Shown here: positions 38,700 through 49,011 of the stretch, piece by piece
Layout of the letters: every line of letters starts with the position of its first letter
Position numbering within the stretch: position 1 is the first letter of the stretch
The notes under the pieces: model-generated
What the model saw: only the letters and a program-made list of their open reading frames with translations
Told to the model about the DNA's origin: nothing
Databases searched by the model: none
Made by a program: the position numbers and the translations under genes
Source of the DNA: Solirubrobacterales bacterium
GTDB lineage: Bacteria > Actinomycetota > Thermoleophilia > Solirubrobacterales > Solirubrobacteraceae
NCBI GenBank assembly: GCA_003132505.1
Contig: PKXY01000015.1
Location: forward strand, 1-54,232
Reading direction: 5' to 3'
DNA length: 54,232 nt

Positions 38700-40514
38700 T
38701 CAGCCGACGGGGCCTTCGCGCTCGCGACGCAGCACGCGCTGGAGCTCCTCGTATGGTCCGGCGAGGTAGGCGTCGTCGCCGGCGAGCAGGCGCGTGTCGC
38801 GGCGTGGCGGGTACTCGAGCTCGCCGTCGCTGCCCGCGCGGCCGATCGCGATAACGCGCATCCGCCCGCCGAGCTCGTTCATCGCGAGCCCCTCGAGCCC
38901 GCCGCCCGCCCCGACCCGCAGCCGCGCGAGCAGGAACGGGTGGTTTCCGACGTAGAAGCTGAACAGCACGTCCATCCCGAGCACCGAGCCGACCAGCCAT
39001 GGCGCGCTGATCGCCGCGGTCGACCAGACATGGCGGAAGCCGAAGCTTTGCTGGAGCCGCGCACCAAGTTCGCGATCGAACACGCGCAGCACCACGGGCA
39101 CCTCGCCCCAGCGCTCGCCGAGGCGGTCGCGCACTGCCAGCCCGACCTCGATGTTGACCATGTCGTCAGAGGTCATGATCGCCACCGCCGCAGCCCGTGA
39201 CAGGTTCACCGAGTCGAGCGTCTGGGCGAGCGTCGCGTCTCCAATCACGAGCGGCACGCCGTGCTGGCGGACCTGGTTGAGGTAGCGGTTGGTGTCGGCG
39301 CGCTCCACGACGACCAGCTCGAGCCCACCAGCGAGCACGCCCTGGATCACCCCCATGCCGACCGAGCCGAGCCCGACGATCACCACGTGGCCCGCCATTC
39401 CCGGGATCTGCGCGTGGCCGAGCGAGCGCTCGATCCGCCGGCTGACGAGCGCGTTTGTCACCAGCGCGAAGATTGCGGTAACGACCGTCGTCCCCGCGAG
39501 GATCAGCACGATCCCGAAGACCTCCATCCAACCGGGTTGTCCCGAGAACGAGAAGTCGCCGAAGCCCACGGTCGCGACGGTCTCGACAGTGAAGTAGACC
39601 GAGTTGAGGATCCCCAGCTGCCCGCCGTGTGTCGTCCGGTAGGCGAAGTGGAGCACGAGGGTCGAGACCACGAGCAGCGCGAGGCCGAACCAAAGCGCAA
39701 CTCGCAGCGCGCGGTCCGTGCTGTGCGCGATGTTGGCGGCGAGCAGGCCGACCGCGCCCCAGCGTCGCCCTCGCGTCGCCCGCCCGCCTGCCGCCGCCGG
39801 CCGCGCGCGCAGGCCCGCTTCGCCGAGCGCCTCGCGCGTCCCGAGCAGCGTCACGCGGTCGCCGGCTTCGACGCGCTCGTCGCGTCCGGGGCAGACGACC
39901 GGCTCCTGTTCGCGATCGCTCACTACGCCGAGCGGCACGAGGCTCCCGTAGAGCTCGCGCAGCGTCGCCTCGCGTGGCGCCACGACCTCGACGGTTGCGA
40001 ACTGCGTCGAGCCGGCGGCGATCTCGTGCACCCGTCGCTGCAGGCAGACCTCTACCACCGACGGCGCGAACAGCGAGGGGATGTCGAGCACGCTCTCCGT
40101 GCCGGTCACCTCCTCGACCGCATGCGCGACCGCGGGGTTGTCGATATGCGCGACGACGCGCACGTCGGGGCGCAGCTCGCGCACCAGCAGCACGGTCTCG
40201 AGGGTGCGCAGATCGCTGGATTCGACGCAGATCACGGCAGTCGCGCCCTCGATCCCGGCGTCGAAAAACGGCTCGGCGAGATGCGCCTCGCGCACGATCA
40301 CTGGAATCCCCCAACTTCGGACGATTCGCGCGAAGCGCCCATCGCGCCGCTCATCGAGCACCGCAACCCGCGCGCCCGCGCTGTGGAGCTGCTCGACGGT
40401 CCGGAGGCCGACGTCCCCGAGCCCACAAACAACGATGTGCCCGGTCCAGTCGCGGCAGCTCGCGCCGGCTCCGTCCGGTGCTGGGCGTCGCGTCGTCTCT
40501 GCCACGCGCAGCAT
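38700..40514 (-). CDS. Potassium-channel-like protein with RCK-pore-RCK order
   Basis: 604 residues. Residues ~25-235 are an RCK/TrkA_N domain (HIVVCGLGDVG dinucleotide loop) with a TrkA_C-like extension. Residues ~270-360 are a two-helix potassium pore with the selectivity filter TVGFGD (315-320). Residues ~374-600 are a second RCK (HVVIVGLGSVGMG) with TrkA_C. Most bacterial channels of this class (for example MthK) have one RCK after the pore. Having a regulatory domain on both sides of the pore gives eight RCK domains per tetramer. It probably gates K+ flux in response to nucleotide or ion binding; cation identity rests on the GFGD filter. Confidence 0.88.
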   Translation of the reverse strand: MLRVAETTRRPAPDGAGASCRDWTGHIVVCGLGDVGLRTVEQLHSAGARVAVLDERRDGRFARIVRSWGIPVIVREAHLAEPFFDAGIEGATAVICVESSDLRTLETVLLVRELRPDVRVVAHIDNPAVAHAVEEVTGTESVLDIPSLFAPSVVEVCLQRRVHEIAAGSTQFATVEVVAPREATLRELYGSLVPLGVVSDREQEPVVCPGRDERVEAGDRVTLLGTREALGEAGLRARPAAAGGRATRGRRWGAVGLLAANIAHSTDRALRVALWFGLALLVVSTLVLHFAYRTTHGGQLGILNSVYFTVETVATVGFGDFSFSGQPGWMEVFGIVLILAGTTVVTAIFALVTNALVSRRIERSLGHAQIPGMAGHVVIVGLGSVGMGVIQGVLAGGLELVVVERADTNRYLNQVRQHGVPLVIGDATLAQTLDSVNLSRAAAVAIMTSDDMVNIEVGLAVRDRLGERWGEVPVVLRVFDRELGARLQQSFGFRHVWSTAAISAPWLVGSVLGMDVLFSFYVGNHPFLLARLRVGAGGGLEGLAMNELGGRMRVIAIGRAGSDGELEYPPRRDTRLLAGDDAYLAGPYEELQRVLRREREGPVG

Positions 40515-40609
40515 TTTGCCTTGTCGGCGGCGGCGTGGACGCAGGCTCTCAGGCGCGGTGGCCGCCGCCGTGCGAGACCGCGGAGCGGACGGCTGCGATC
40601 ATCCGGGCC

Positions 40610-41410
40610 GTGCCGCTCCCGATCGAGCTGTCCCGCAACGACTACGAGGAGGAGATCGAGCGGCTTCAGACCGAGCTCGTGTTCATGCAGGAGTGGATCG
40701 TGGCCAAGCAGCGGCGGCTCGTCGTCCTCTTCGAGGGCCGCGACACGGCCGGCAAGGACGGCGTGCTGCGGCGCATCACCGCCCCCCTGAACCCGCGTAC
40801 CTGCCGCATCGTCGCGGTTCCGACACCGACCGAGCGCGAGCAAACCCAGTGGTTCTTCCAGCGCTACGTCGCTCACCTCCCGGCAGCGGGGGAGATCGTC
40901 CTGTTCGACCGCAGCTGGTACAACCGCGCCGGCGTCGAGCACGTGATGGGCTACTGCTCCGACGAGCAGTACGTCGAGTTCCTGCGCTTCTGTCCGCAGT
41001 TCGAGCTCGCGCTGCAAAACGACGGGATCCAGGTGATCAAGTACTGGCTCTCGGTCAGTGACGAGGAGCAGGAGCGTCGCTTCCAAGCCCGGCTGAGCGA
41101 TCCGCGCAAACGCTGGAAGTTCAGCCCGACCGATCTGGAGGCGCGCGCCCGCTGGGTCGACTACGCCGAGGCCAAGGACCGGATGTTCGAGCACACCGAC
41201 AGCGAGCACAGTCCGTGGTGGGTCGTCGAAGCGGACGACAAGCGGACCGCACGACTCAACCTGATCCACCACCTGCTCTCAGAGGTGCCCTACAAGCGCC
41301 TCGATGCCGGGCACGTGAAGCTGCCAAAGCGTCAGCAGCGCGACTATCAGCGCCCGCCGAAATCAACGCAGCGCTTCGTGCCCGAGCGCTACGCGGTCGA
41401 CTCGCACTGA
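40610..41410 (+). CDS. ppk2: Polyphosphate kinase 2
   Basis: 266-residue PPK2-family enzyme that transfers phosphate between polyphosphate and nucleotides. Walker A is FEGRDTAGKDG (residues 41-51), Walker B/lid region IVLFDRSWYNRAGVE (97-110), and the family motifs FLRFCPQFE, GIQVIKYWLSVSDEEQ, RWKFSPTD and WWVVEADDK are all present. It is a single-domain (class I-like) form. The start is the GTG at 40610; the open frame runs far upstream, but only as the antisense of the channel gene. The ribosome site is weak. Divergent from the potassium-channel gene. Confidence 0.93.
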   Translation: MPLPIELSRNDYEEEIERLQTELVFMQEWIVAKQRRLVVLFEGRDTAGKDGVLRRITAPLNPRTCRIVAVPTPTEREQTQWFFQRYVAHLPAAGEIVLFDRSWYNRAGVEHVMGYCSDEQYVEFLRFCPQFELALQNDGIQVIKYWLSVSDEEQERRFQARLSDPRKRWKFSPTDLEARARWVDYAEAKDRMFEHTDSEHSPWWVVEADDKRTARLNLIHHLLSEVPYKRLDAGHVKLPKRQQRDYQRPPKSTQRFVPERYAVDSH

Positions 41411-41487
41411 TCCTGCCACTCGCGCGCCAACGGTAAGCGCATCCACGCCCGGACCGGGAAGCGGCTTCGAGGCGACTCCGGGGCTCG

Positions 41488-43059
41488 CTAAGTCACCGGG
41501 CTTGGCGCAGCGCCTGCCGTGACCTCGGATCGCGGTCGCGGCTTCACGCCCCACGCCAGGAGCAACATCAGCAGCCCGTAGATGATCACGATGATGCCGA
41601 TGATCAGAACGAGCGGCGCGAGGAAGTTGATGTCCGAAGTCGAGACGAGGTGCCAGTAGTTGGCACGCTGGGTCTCGAGCACCGGTATCAGCTCGCTTGA
41701 GAAGTACGTGCGGACCGCGGGCAGCGTCCTGACCGGGGCGCCGCTGTTGTTGGTGAAGTGAGCTGTGCCCGGCACGTCATCCCAGCCGGTCACGACCGGC
41801 GTCAAGTAGACGATCGCCTGCGTGATCGCCGGGAAGTTGGTCTTAAGCGCGGCTACGAGCTCGGTCGGCGTCACTTTCAGCGCCTTCTCGAGGAACGCAA
41901 ACAGGCCGGGGATCTCGGCATTGACCGATGACAGCGGCAGCATCTGCAGCAGCGCGAGCGTGTGTGGGAAGTTCGTCTTGAGCGCGGCGAGCACCTGGGC
42001 CTGTGAGAGGCCGGTCTGCTTCGAAACGAACGCGATCAGCTGCGGCACTTCAGCTGCCGCACCACCCCGGGCGTTCATGATCGGGTTCTCCAGGTTGACG
42101 ATGGCGGAGACCATCGTGATGCCCGCGCGATCGCCGTGAACGCGTGCGGTGGTGTTGAGCGGCGCAAGGGCGTCGAGCAGCTTCTGGCCGTGAGTCAGCC
42201 GCGGCAGCAGCGAGAGGACGAGCACGAGAACGACGACCGCGACGCCGACCACTGCGACAACCGACGCGCTGCCGATCCGGACCGCGCGCGTTAGGCGAAC
42301 CCGGAGGTTGAGGGCGATCATCACCAGCGCGAACACGATCACGACGATCCCGATGATCAGCAGCAGCGGCGCGATCCAGTTGACCGTGGAGGTCCCGTCG
42401 AGACTCTCGAAGTCGGACTGCTGATGCTGGAGGACCGGAATCACGTCGGCGCTGAAATAGGTCGCCAGCTGCGGCACGCTCTGCACGGGGCTGCCGTTGA
42501 ATCGCGTGAGCCGGCCGATGTTCTGGATGTGGTCCCAGCCGTTGGTAACGCTGGGCAGATTGATCAGCGCCTCCGCGAGCGCCGGGAAGCTCTTCGCAAG
42601 TGCGCCACCCAGCTGAGCCGCCGAGAGGTGGAGCGTTTTTTCGAGGAACGCGAGCAGACCGGGTTCCTCCGCCGTCACCGCCGAGAGCGGAATCGTCTGC
42701 AGCAACGCGAGCGTGTGCGGGAAGTTCTTCTGCAGGGCTGCGACGACGGCGGCCTGCGAAAGGCCGGTCTTCTGCGAGACGAACGCAACGAGCTTGGGCA
42801 CCTCGGCCGCCGCGCCGCCCTGCGCGTTGACGATCGGGTTGGCGAGGCTGGCGTCGTCGGCGATGATGTTGATGCCGGCCCGGTCACCGGCGACCCGCTG
42901 AGCGACAAACGCCGGCTGCGCGCCGTTGAGCACCTTCTGCCCGTCGTCGAGGCGCGAGATCAGGTTCAGCCCGAGGACCAGCGTCACGACGAGCACGCCG
43001 ACGACGAGCACCACAACCCACTGCAGAACCCCTGACCGGCCTTCGCCTGTGCTGCGCAT
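41488..43059 (-). CDS. Membrane protein with four copies of a ~40-residue helical repeat, function unknown
   Basis: 523 residues made of two tandem halves. Each half is: a transmembrane helix (11-34; 264-286), a short RLDDGQKVL/RLTHGQKLL motif, two repeats, then a second transmembrane helix (228-252; ~475-500). The repeats are at about 86-124, 131-169, 337-375 and 382-420, with consensus (V/E)P-x-L-(V/L)-AF-(V/L) ... L-S/T-x-x-x-(V/L)-x-x-AL-x-x-(N/S)FP. The 39-residue cores are clearly alike. Both repeat blocks should lie on the same, probably outer, face of the membrane. Start ATG 43059 has GGGAGG 6 bases upstream. No known family. It is divergent from the small-membrane-protein operon. Confidence 0.82.
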   Translation of the reverse strand: MRSTGEGRSGVLQWVVVLVVGVLVVTLVLGLNLISRLDDGQKVLNGAQPAFVAQRVAGDRAGINIIADDASLANPIVNAQGGAAAEVPKLVAFVSQKTGLSQAAVVAALQKNFPHTLALLQTIPLSAVTAEEPGLLAFLEKTLHLSAAQLGGALAKSFPALAEALINLPSVTNGWDHIQNIGRLTRFNGSPVQSVPQLATYFSADVIPVLQHQQSDFESLDGTSTVNWIAPLLLIIGIVVIVFALVMIALNLRVRLTRAVRIGSASVVAVVGVAVVVLVLVLSLLPRLTHGQKLLDALAPLNTTARVHGDRAGITMVSAIVNLENPIMNARGGAAAEVPQLIAFVSKQTGLSQAQVLAALKTNFPHTLALLQMLPLSSVNAEIPGLFAFLEKALKVTPTELVAALKTNFPAITQAIVYLTPVVTGWDDVPGTAHFTNNSGAPVRTLPAVRTYFSSELIPVLETQRANYWHLVSTSDINFLAPLVLIIGIIVIIYGLLMLLLAWGVKPRPRSEVTAGAAPSPVT

Positions 43060-43334
43060 CACGAGCCTCCCACGGTGGGCTGCGGGCGCACGCCGGCCAC
43101 GAAATCTCGCGGCGCTGCTCACGCTCGCGCCCTGATCGGGCTCCGGCCTCTCCTCCGGATTCGAGCTTGCCGGCGCAGTATTACCACACCGCGATCGCTG
43201 GTGACGATTGAGACGAAGTCGGCTGGACGCCTCGCGGGCAGCGGAGTATGCTGGCCGGGCTTAGAGGACGGAAAGGCCCGGGCCAGCACGGCCGAGCTGT
43301 CTGATTTGCGGCAGGAATAGGCGGGAGAGGTCAG
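43060..43334. promoter_or_regulatory. Divergent gap upstream of the repeat protein and the small-protein operon
   Basis: 275 bases between divergent starts. It contains the repeat-protein ribosome site (43066-43071) and, at the far end, GGGAGAGG (43323-43330) that serves the possible leader ORF. No supported coding frame in between and no obvious inverted repeat. Confidence 0.4.
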
Positions 43335-43388
43335 ATGACCAAACCGGCGCACGTCCGGAAGTCAACCGATGACGGTGTCTCGTGCTGA
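43335..43388 (+). CDS. Possible 17-residue leader peptide (upstream ORF)
   Basis: ATG at 43335 with a good GGGAGAGG 4 bases upstream opens a 17-codon frame (MTKPAHVRKSTDDGVSC) whose TGA overlaps the GTG of the first small-membrane-protein gene (GTGCTGA). That GTG has no ribosome site of its own, so it probably depends on ribosomes ending the leader. The peptide has no recognisable domain. Coupling is inferred. Confidence 0.45.
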   Translation: MTKPAHVRKSTDDGVSC

Positions 43389-43645
43389 CGCTGGCGTCCG
43401 CGTCGGGAACCTGGACGCTCGGGATCGTCATCGGCTCGGTCGTGATCGCCGTCGCCGCCGCGATCGTGGTCACGATCGTCTGGCTGGCGATGCGGATCGC
43501 CAAGCAGGCGAGGATCGCCGACCAAGCGGTTGAGGTGGTGCGCCAGCAGACCGCGGAGCTCGGCGGCGTCGCACAGATCAACGATTCGGGCGGCCGCATC
43601 CTGCATTCGGCCCGCGCGCTGCGCAAGGTCGCGGTCGGCAAGTGA
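43382..43645 (+). CDS. Small membrane protein 1 of a five-gene operon (87 aa)
   Basis: 87 residues: an N-terminal transmembrane helix (about residues 10-34, LGIVIGSVVIAVAAAIVVTIVW), then an amphipathic, Ala/Gln/Arg-rich cytoplasmic helix (KQARIADQAVEVVRQQTAELG) and a short end with INDSGGRILHSARALRK. No family recognised. The start is a GTG overlapping the 17-codon leader stop. The next gene begins 4 bases inside its stop. The layout (anchor helix plus coiled-coil-like arm) suggests a scaffold or interaction protein rather than an enzyme. Confidence 0.7.
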   Translation: MLTLASASGTWTLGIVIGSVVIAVAAAIVVTIVWLAMRIAKQARIADQAVEVVRQQTAELGGVAQINDSGGRILHSARALRKVAVGK

Positions 43646-43935
43646 TGTTCACGCTCGCGTCGATATCGGGAGACACCTACTGGGCGATCGCGATCAGCAT
43701 CGGCTTCGGCGCGGCGGTCGTCGTCGCGATTCTGCTGACCCTGCTGCTGCACTCGGTCGCCAGCATCGAGCGCTCGGTCGATGGTCTGCTCGAGACCGCC
43801 GGCAAGGTCGCCGCAAATACTGCATATATCCCGCAGCTCAACGCGACCGCGCCCGTGCTGTCACTGATCGTCACCGAAGCGGTCGTCCAGGATGGCTACA
43901 TGAACGCACTGACCGACGGATTCGGCGGCGGATGA
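43642..43935 (+). CDS. Small membrane protein 2 of a five-gene operon (97 aa)
   Basis: 97 residues: a transmembrane helix at about residues 13-37 (AISIGFGAAVVVAILLTLLL), then an amphipathic helix starting HSVASIERSVDGLLETAGKV and a second helical piece PQLNATAPVLSLIVTEAVVQ. The GTG at 43642 and the ATG at 43645 are both possible; the former overlaps the previous gene's stop. The stop overlaps the next start (ATGA). No enzyme motif. The SIERSVDGLLETAGK segment has the hydrophobic periodicity of a coiled coil. Confidence 0.7.
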   Translation: MMFTLASISGDTYWAIAISIGFGAAVVVAILLTLLLHSVASIERSVDGLLETAGKVAANTAYIPQLNATAPVLSLIVTEAVVQDGYMNALTDGFGGG

Positions 43936-44210
43936 GCTCCGCGCACTTCCTGATCCTGCTGAGCGTCGTGCTGGCCGCGGGCGTCGTGCTCGTCCTCGCA
44001 GCGGCGCTGATCGGAGTCCGCATCGGCCTGTCGCGGATCTCGGACGGGCTCGCGACGCTGGCCTCAGCGCTGCAGGGCGTCGAGGCCGAGCACCTCAAGC
44101 CGCTCGAGGGTGCGGTCACCGCGATCAACGAGCAGTTCGACATCATTCTCGGCGCGCTCCCGGGGATCGCCAGCAAGGCAGCGGTCGTCGCCGAGCGGAG
44201 GCCGCGATGA
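43932..44210 (+). CDS. Small membrane protein 3 of a five-gene operon (92 aa)
   Basis: 92 residues: an N-terminal transmembrane helix (about residues 6-30, LILLSVVLAAGVVLVLAAAL), then a long helix with RISDGLATLASALQGVEAEHL and a conserved-looking core LKPLEGAVTAINEQFDIIL, ending in a basic tail. The AVTAINEQFD stretch resembles DIVTTINAHLD in protein 5 of the same operon, suggesting distant relationship. Start ATG 43932 overlaps the previous stop as ATGA. No known family. Confidence 0.7.
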   Translation: MSSAHFLILLSVVLAAGVVLVLAAALIGVRIGLSRISDGLATLASALQGVEAEHLKPLEGAVTAINEQFDIILGALPGIASKAAVVAERRPR

Positions 44211-44464
44211 TCCTCTGGTGGATCGGTGACGCGGTCCTGCTGCTGGTCGTGGTCCCCGTGGTCGTCTACCTGCTGCGCGGCGTGCTGAACGCTGCGAAAA
44301 GCATCGTCCCGAGCGTGCAGGCGATCGCCACGGTCGCCGCAGCCGGGTCCAAGGATCTCGACGCCGGCGCGCTCCTCGTGCGCACCCAGGAGCAGTCGAT
44401 CGAAACGATCGCCGGGGTCGCCAACTACGGCGGCTCGCTCGACGTGATCCTGGACGACGCCTGA
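44207..44464 (+). CDS. Small membrane protein 4 of a five-gene operon (85 aa)
   Basis: 85 residues: a transmembrane helix at about residues 3-24 (LWWIGDAVLLLVVVPVVVYLL), a helical segment RGVLNAAKSIVPSVQAIATV, and an acidic-polar C-terminus with DLDAGALLVRTQEQSIETIA. Start ATG 44207 overlaps the previous stop as ATGA; its TGA shares one base with the next ATG. No family recognised. Like its neighbours it has one anchor and one long amphipathic helix. Confidence 0.7.
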   Translation: MILWWIGDAVLLLVVVPVVVYLLRGVLNAAKSIVPSVQAIATVAAAGSKDLDAGALLVRTQEQSIETIAGVANYGGSLDVILDDA

Positions 44465-45096
44465 TGGGCGGCTACGTGACACCAGTGCTCGCGTTCGCGC
44501 CGGCAGCCGGGGTGATGCTCCTCGCGGTCCTGCTGATCGTGCTCGCCCTCGTCTACTACCTCGTCTCGGTCATCGTGGCGCTCTGGAAGATCACCAAAGG
44601 CCTCGACGAGGTGATCGTCGGTGTCGGCGAGATCATCGCCAAGAGCGCGCCGGTGAACGACATCGTCACGACGATCAACGCTCACCTCGATGCTGGCGTC
44701 GACGCGCTCGAGGGCCTCCTCGTCAAAAAGGCCGGCATGGAGGACGCGGTCGGGCTTGTCGACGGCATGTACCCCGGAGCCGCGGCTGCCGGGTTCCGCA
44801 ATTTTCCCGAAAGTAACAGCGTCACCCCGCCGCGCATCGGCGAGGTCTACACGAGAGGCACGCTCACGCTCGCGCGCCTCGGCCGCGAGGCGCCAGTCGC
44901 CGCCGCAAGCCCGAAAGGCCCCGTGCTTCGCCACGTCGAAGCCGGAAGCCTCGCCGCGCGCGAGCTCTACCCGGAGCGTCGCCAGAGCCGGCCGAAGTCC
45001 CTCTCGCGCTCGCCCGTGATCGGCACCGACTCGCCCGAGCAGTACGAGCAGCGCGACGACATCGGCGCACCGCGAAAGCGGATGCCGACCCCTTGA
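44464..45096 (+). CDS. Membrane protein 5 of a five-gene operon (210 aa)
   Basis: 210 residues and the largest of the set: a hydrophobic N-terminus with one or two close helices (about residues 12-42, MLLAVLLIVLALVYYLVSVIV), a helical region KITKGLDEVIVGVGEIIAK followed by VNDIVTTINAHLDAGVDALE, and from ~120 on a disordered basic and proline-rich tail (ERRQSRPKSLSRSPVIG). The tail is a likely partner-binding or nucleic-acid-near region. It is the last gene of the run; 167 bases separate it from coxM. Function unknown. Confidence 0.72.
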   Translation: MGGYVTPVLAFAPAAGVMLLAVLLIVLALVYYLVSVIVALWKITKGLDEVIVGVGEIIAKSAPVNDIVTTINAHLDAGVDALEGLLVKKAGMEDAVGLVDGMYPGAAAAGFRNFPESNSVTPPRIGEVYTRGTLTLARLGREAPVAAASPKGPVLRHVEAGSLAARELYPERRQSRPKSLSRSPVIGTDSPEQYEQRDDIGAPRKRMPTP

Positions 45097-45099
45097 CCG

Positions 45100-45111
45100 C
45101 GGTTCGAACCG
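45100..45111. promoter_or_regulatory. 12-bp palindrome upstream of the cox operon
   Basis: CGGTTCGAACCG is a perfect 12-bp palindrome lying 152 bases before the coxM start and just past the stop of the small-protein operon. It may be an operator for a dimeric regulator. It is short enough to occur by chance in GC-rich DNA, and no second copy is seen nearby. The rest of 45112-45263 shows nothing I can name. Confidence 0.3.
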
Positions 45112-45263
45112 TGCTCAATCAAGCGAGAACTGCGGCGAGCCCATCGACCAATCTTGTCAGCCACGCGCTGCCTGGCAGCCCTCGCGGACGCCGAAAATCG
45201 ACTGCTACCCTCGATGAAGCGATGGATCGCGTCGTTTCAGTGACCCGATAGGAGCGAGCCCCG

Positions 45264-46139
45264 TTGCAGACCCCGGCTTCATTTGAGTACGAGCGCGCGA
45301 CCAGCGTCGACGGCGTCATCGCGGCGCTCAAGAAGCGCGGCTCCGGGGCGCGCGTCATCGCCGGCGGCCACAGCCTGATGCCGATGATGAAACTGCGACT
45401 CGCAAAGCCCGAGTACCTGATCGACATCAACGATCTGACCGAGCTCTCCTACATCCGCGAGGAGGGCGAGGAGATCGCGATCGGAGCGCTCACCCGCCAC
45501 GTCGAGCTGTTGAACTCGGAGCTCCTCGCTGAGCACTTCCCGCTGTTTCGCGACGCCGAGCAGGTGATTGCCGACCCGGTGGTGCGCAACCGCGGCACGA
45601 TCGGCGGCTCGCTCTGCCAGGCCGACGCTGCGGAGGACCTTTCGGCCGTCTGCTCCGCGGTCAAGGCAAAGGCGGTGATCCGCGGCGCAGATGGCGAGCG
45701 CACGGTCTCGATGGAGGAGTTTCACGTCGGTCCGTACACGACGGCGGTGGGTGCGGGGGACCTGCTGATCGAGGTCCGCCTGCCGCTTCGAGCGGGCGCC
45801 GGCAGCGCGCACGAGAAGGTCGAGCGGCGAGCCGGAGACTGGGCGATCGCGGCGGCGTCGGCCGCCGTCTGGATGGATGGTGGCAAGATCGCGGAGGCCG
45901 GTATCGCGCTGAGCGCGGTCGGGCTCACGACGATCCACCTCTCGCGGGCCGAGCAGCTGCTGAAGGGCAAAGCGCCGACCGACGAGCTGTTCGTCGAGGC
46001 CGGCGAGATCGCCTCGACGGACTGCTCCCCGAGCGCCGACGGCCGCGGTCCGGTCGACTACAAACGCCATCTCGCCGGCGTTCTCACCGGGCGTGCCCTG
46101 CGCCGCGCGGTGTCACGCGCCCTGCATCAGGAGGCCTGA
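45264..46139 (+). CDS. coxM: Aerobic CO dehydrogenase medium subunit (FAD)
   Basis: 291-residue flavoprotein subunit of molybdenum-copper CO dehydrogenase; it passes electrons from the Fe-S subunit to the quinone pool. The two FAD-binding motifs are present as VIAGGHSLMPMMK (residues ~31-43) and RGTIGGSLCQADAAED (~110-125). The start is the TTG at 45264 with TAGGAG 8 bases upstream; no nearby ATG is in frame. First of the canonical form I order M-S-L, with coxS 2 bases downstream. The C-terminal domain (residues ~180-285) carries the usual VGLTTIHL and lid helices. Confidence 0.93.
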   Translation: MQTPASFEYERATSVDGVIAALKKRGSGARVIAGGHSLMPMMKLRLAKPEYLIDINDLTELSYIREEGEEIAIGALTRHVELLNSELLAEHFPLFRDAEQVIADPVVRNRGTIGGSLCQADAAEDLSAVCSAVKAKAVIRGADGERTVSMEEFHVGPYTTAVGAGDLLIEVRLPLRAGAGSAHEKVERRAGDWAIAAASAAVWMDGGKIAEAGIALSAVGLTTIHLSRAEQLLKGKAPTDELFVEAGEIASTDCSPSADGRGPVDYKRHLAGVLTGRALRRAVSRALHQEA

Positions 46140-46141
46140 GA

Positions 46142-46617
46142 ATGAAGGTTTCGATCTCGATCAACGGCGAAAACGTGTCGCGCGACGTCGAGCCGCGCCA
46201 GCTGCTCGTCCACTACATCCGCGAGACCCCGGGCCTGACCGGCACCCACTGGGGCTGCGACACGTCCAATTGCGGCGCCTGCGTCGTGCTGATGGACGGC
46301 AAGCCCGTGAAGTCGTGCACGATCCTCGCGGTGATGAGCGAAGGGCACGAGATCGCCACCGTCGAGTCGCTCGAGGTCGATGGAGAGCTGGATCCGATTC
46401 AGGCGGGGTTCCACGAGCAGCACGCGCTGCACTGCGGGTTCTGCACGCCCGGGATGATGATGACGGCACGGGCGCTGCTCGACGAGAACCCGGATCCGAC
46501 CGACCACGAGATCCGAACCGCGATCTCCGGCGGCATCTGTCGCTGCACCGGCTACAAGAACATCGTCGCCGCAGTTCGCTGGGCGGCCGACCACCAAGCC
46601 GCCGCGAAACAGGAGGC

Positions 46618-46621
<4 letters not shown>
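46142..46621 (+). CDS. coxS: Aerobic CO dehydrogenase small subunit ([2Fe-2S])
   Basis: 159-residue subunit with two [2Fe-2S] clusters. The plant-ferredoxin-like N-terminal domain carries C-x4-C-x2-C ... C (GCDTSNCGACVVL and later VKSC). The C-terminal helical domain carries CGFCTPGMMM and CRCTGYKN, the xanthine-oxidase-family second cluster. It links the Mo site of CoxL to the FAD of CoxM. The ATG at 46142 follows the coxM stop at 2 bases, and GAGG lies within the preceding gene's end. The stop overlaps the coxL start (ATGA). Confidence 0.95.

Positions 46622-49007
<2,386 letters not shown>

Positions 49008-49011
<4 letters not shown>

Noticed and set aside
39261-40790. Long plus-strand frames (up to 593 codons) across the potassium-channel gene
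   Set aside because: Only the part from 40610 has PPK2 motifs; the rest is arginine-rich antisense of the channel gene.
45100-45111. LexA/SOS box
   Set aside because: The actinobacterial box needs GAAC and GTTC half-sites facing inward with a spacer; CGGTTCGAACCG has the opposite order.
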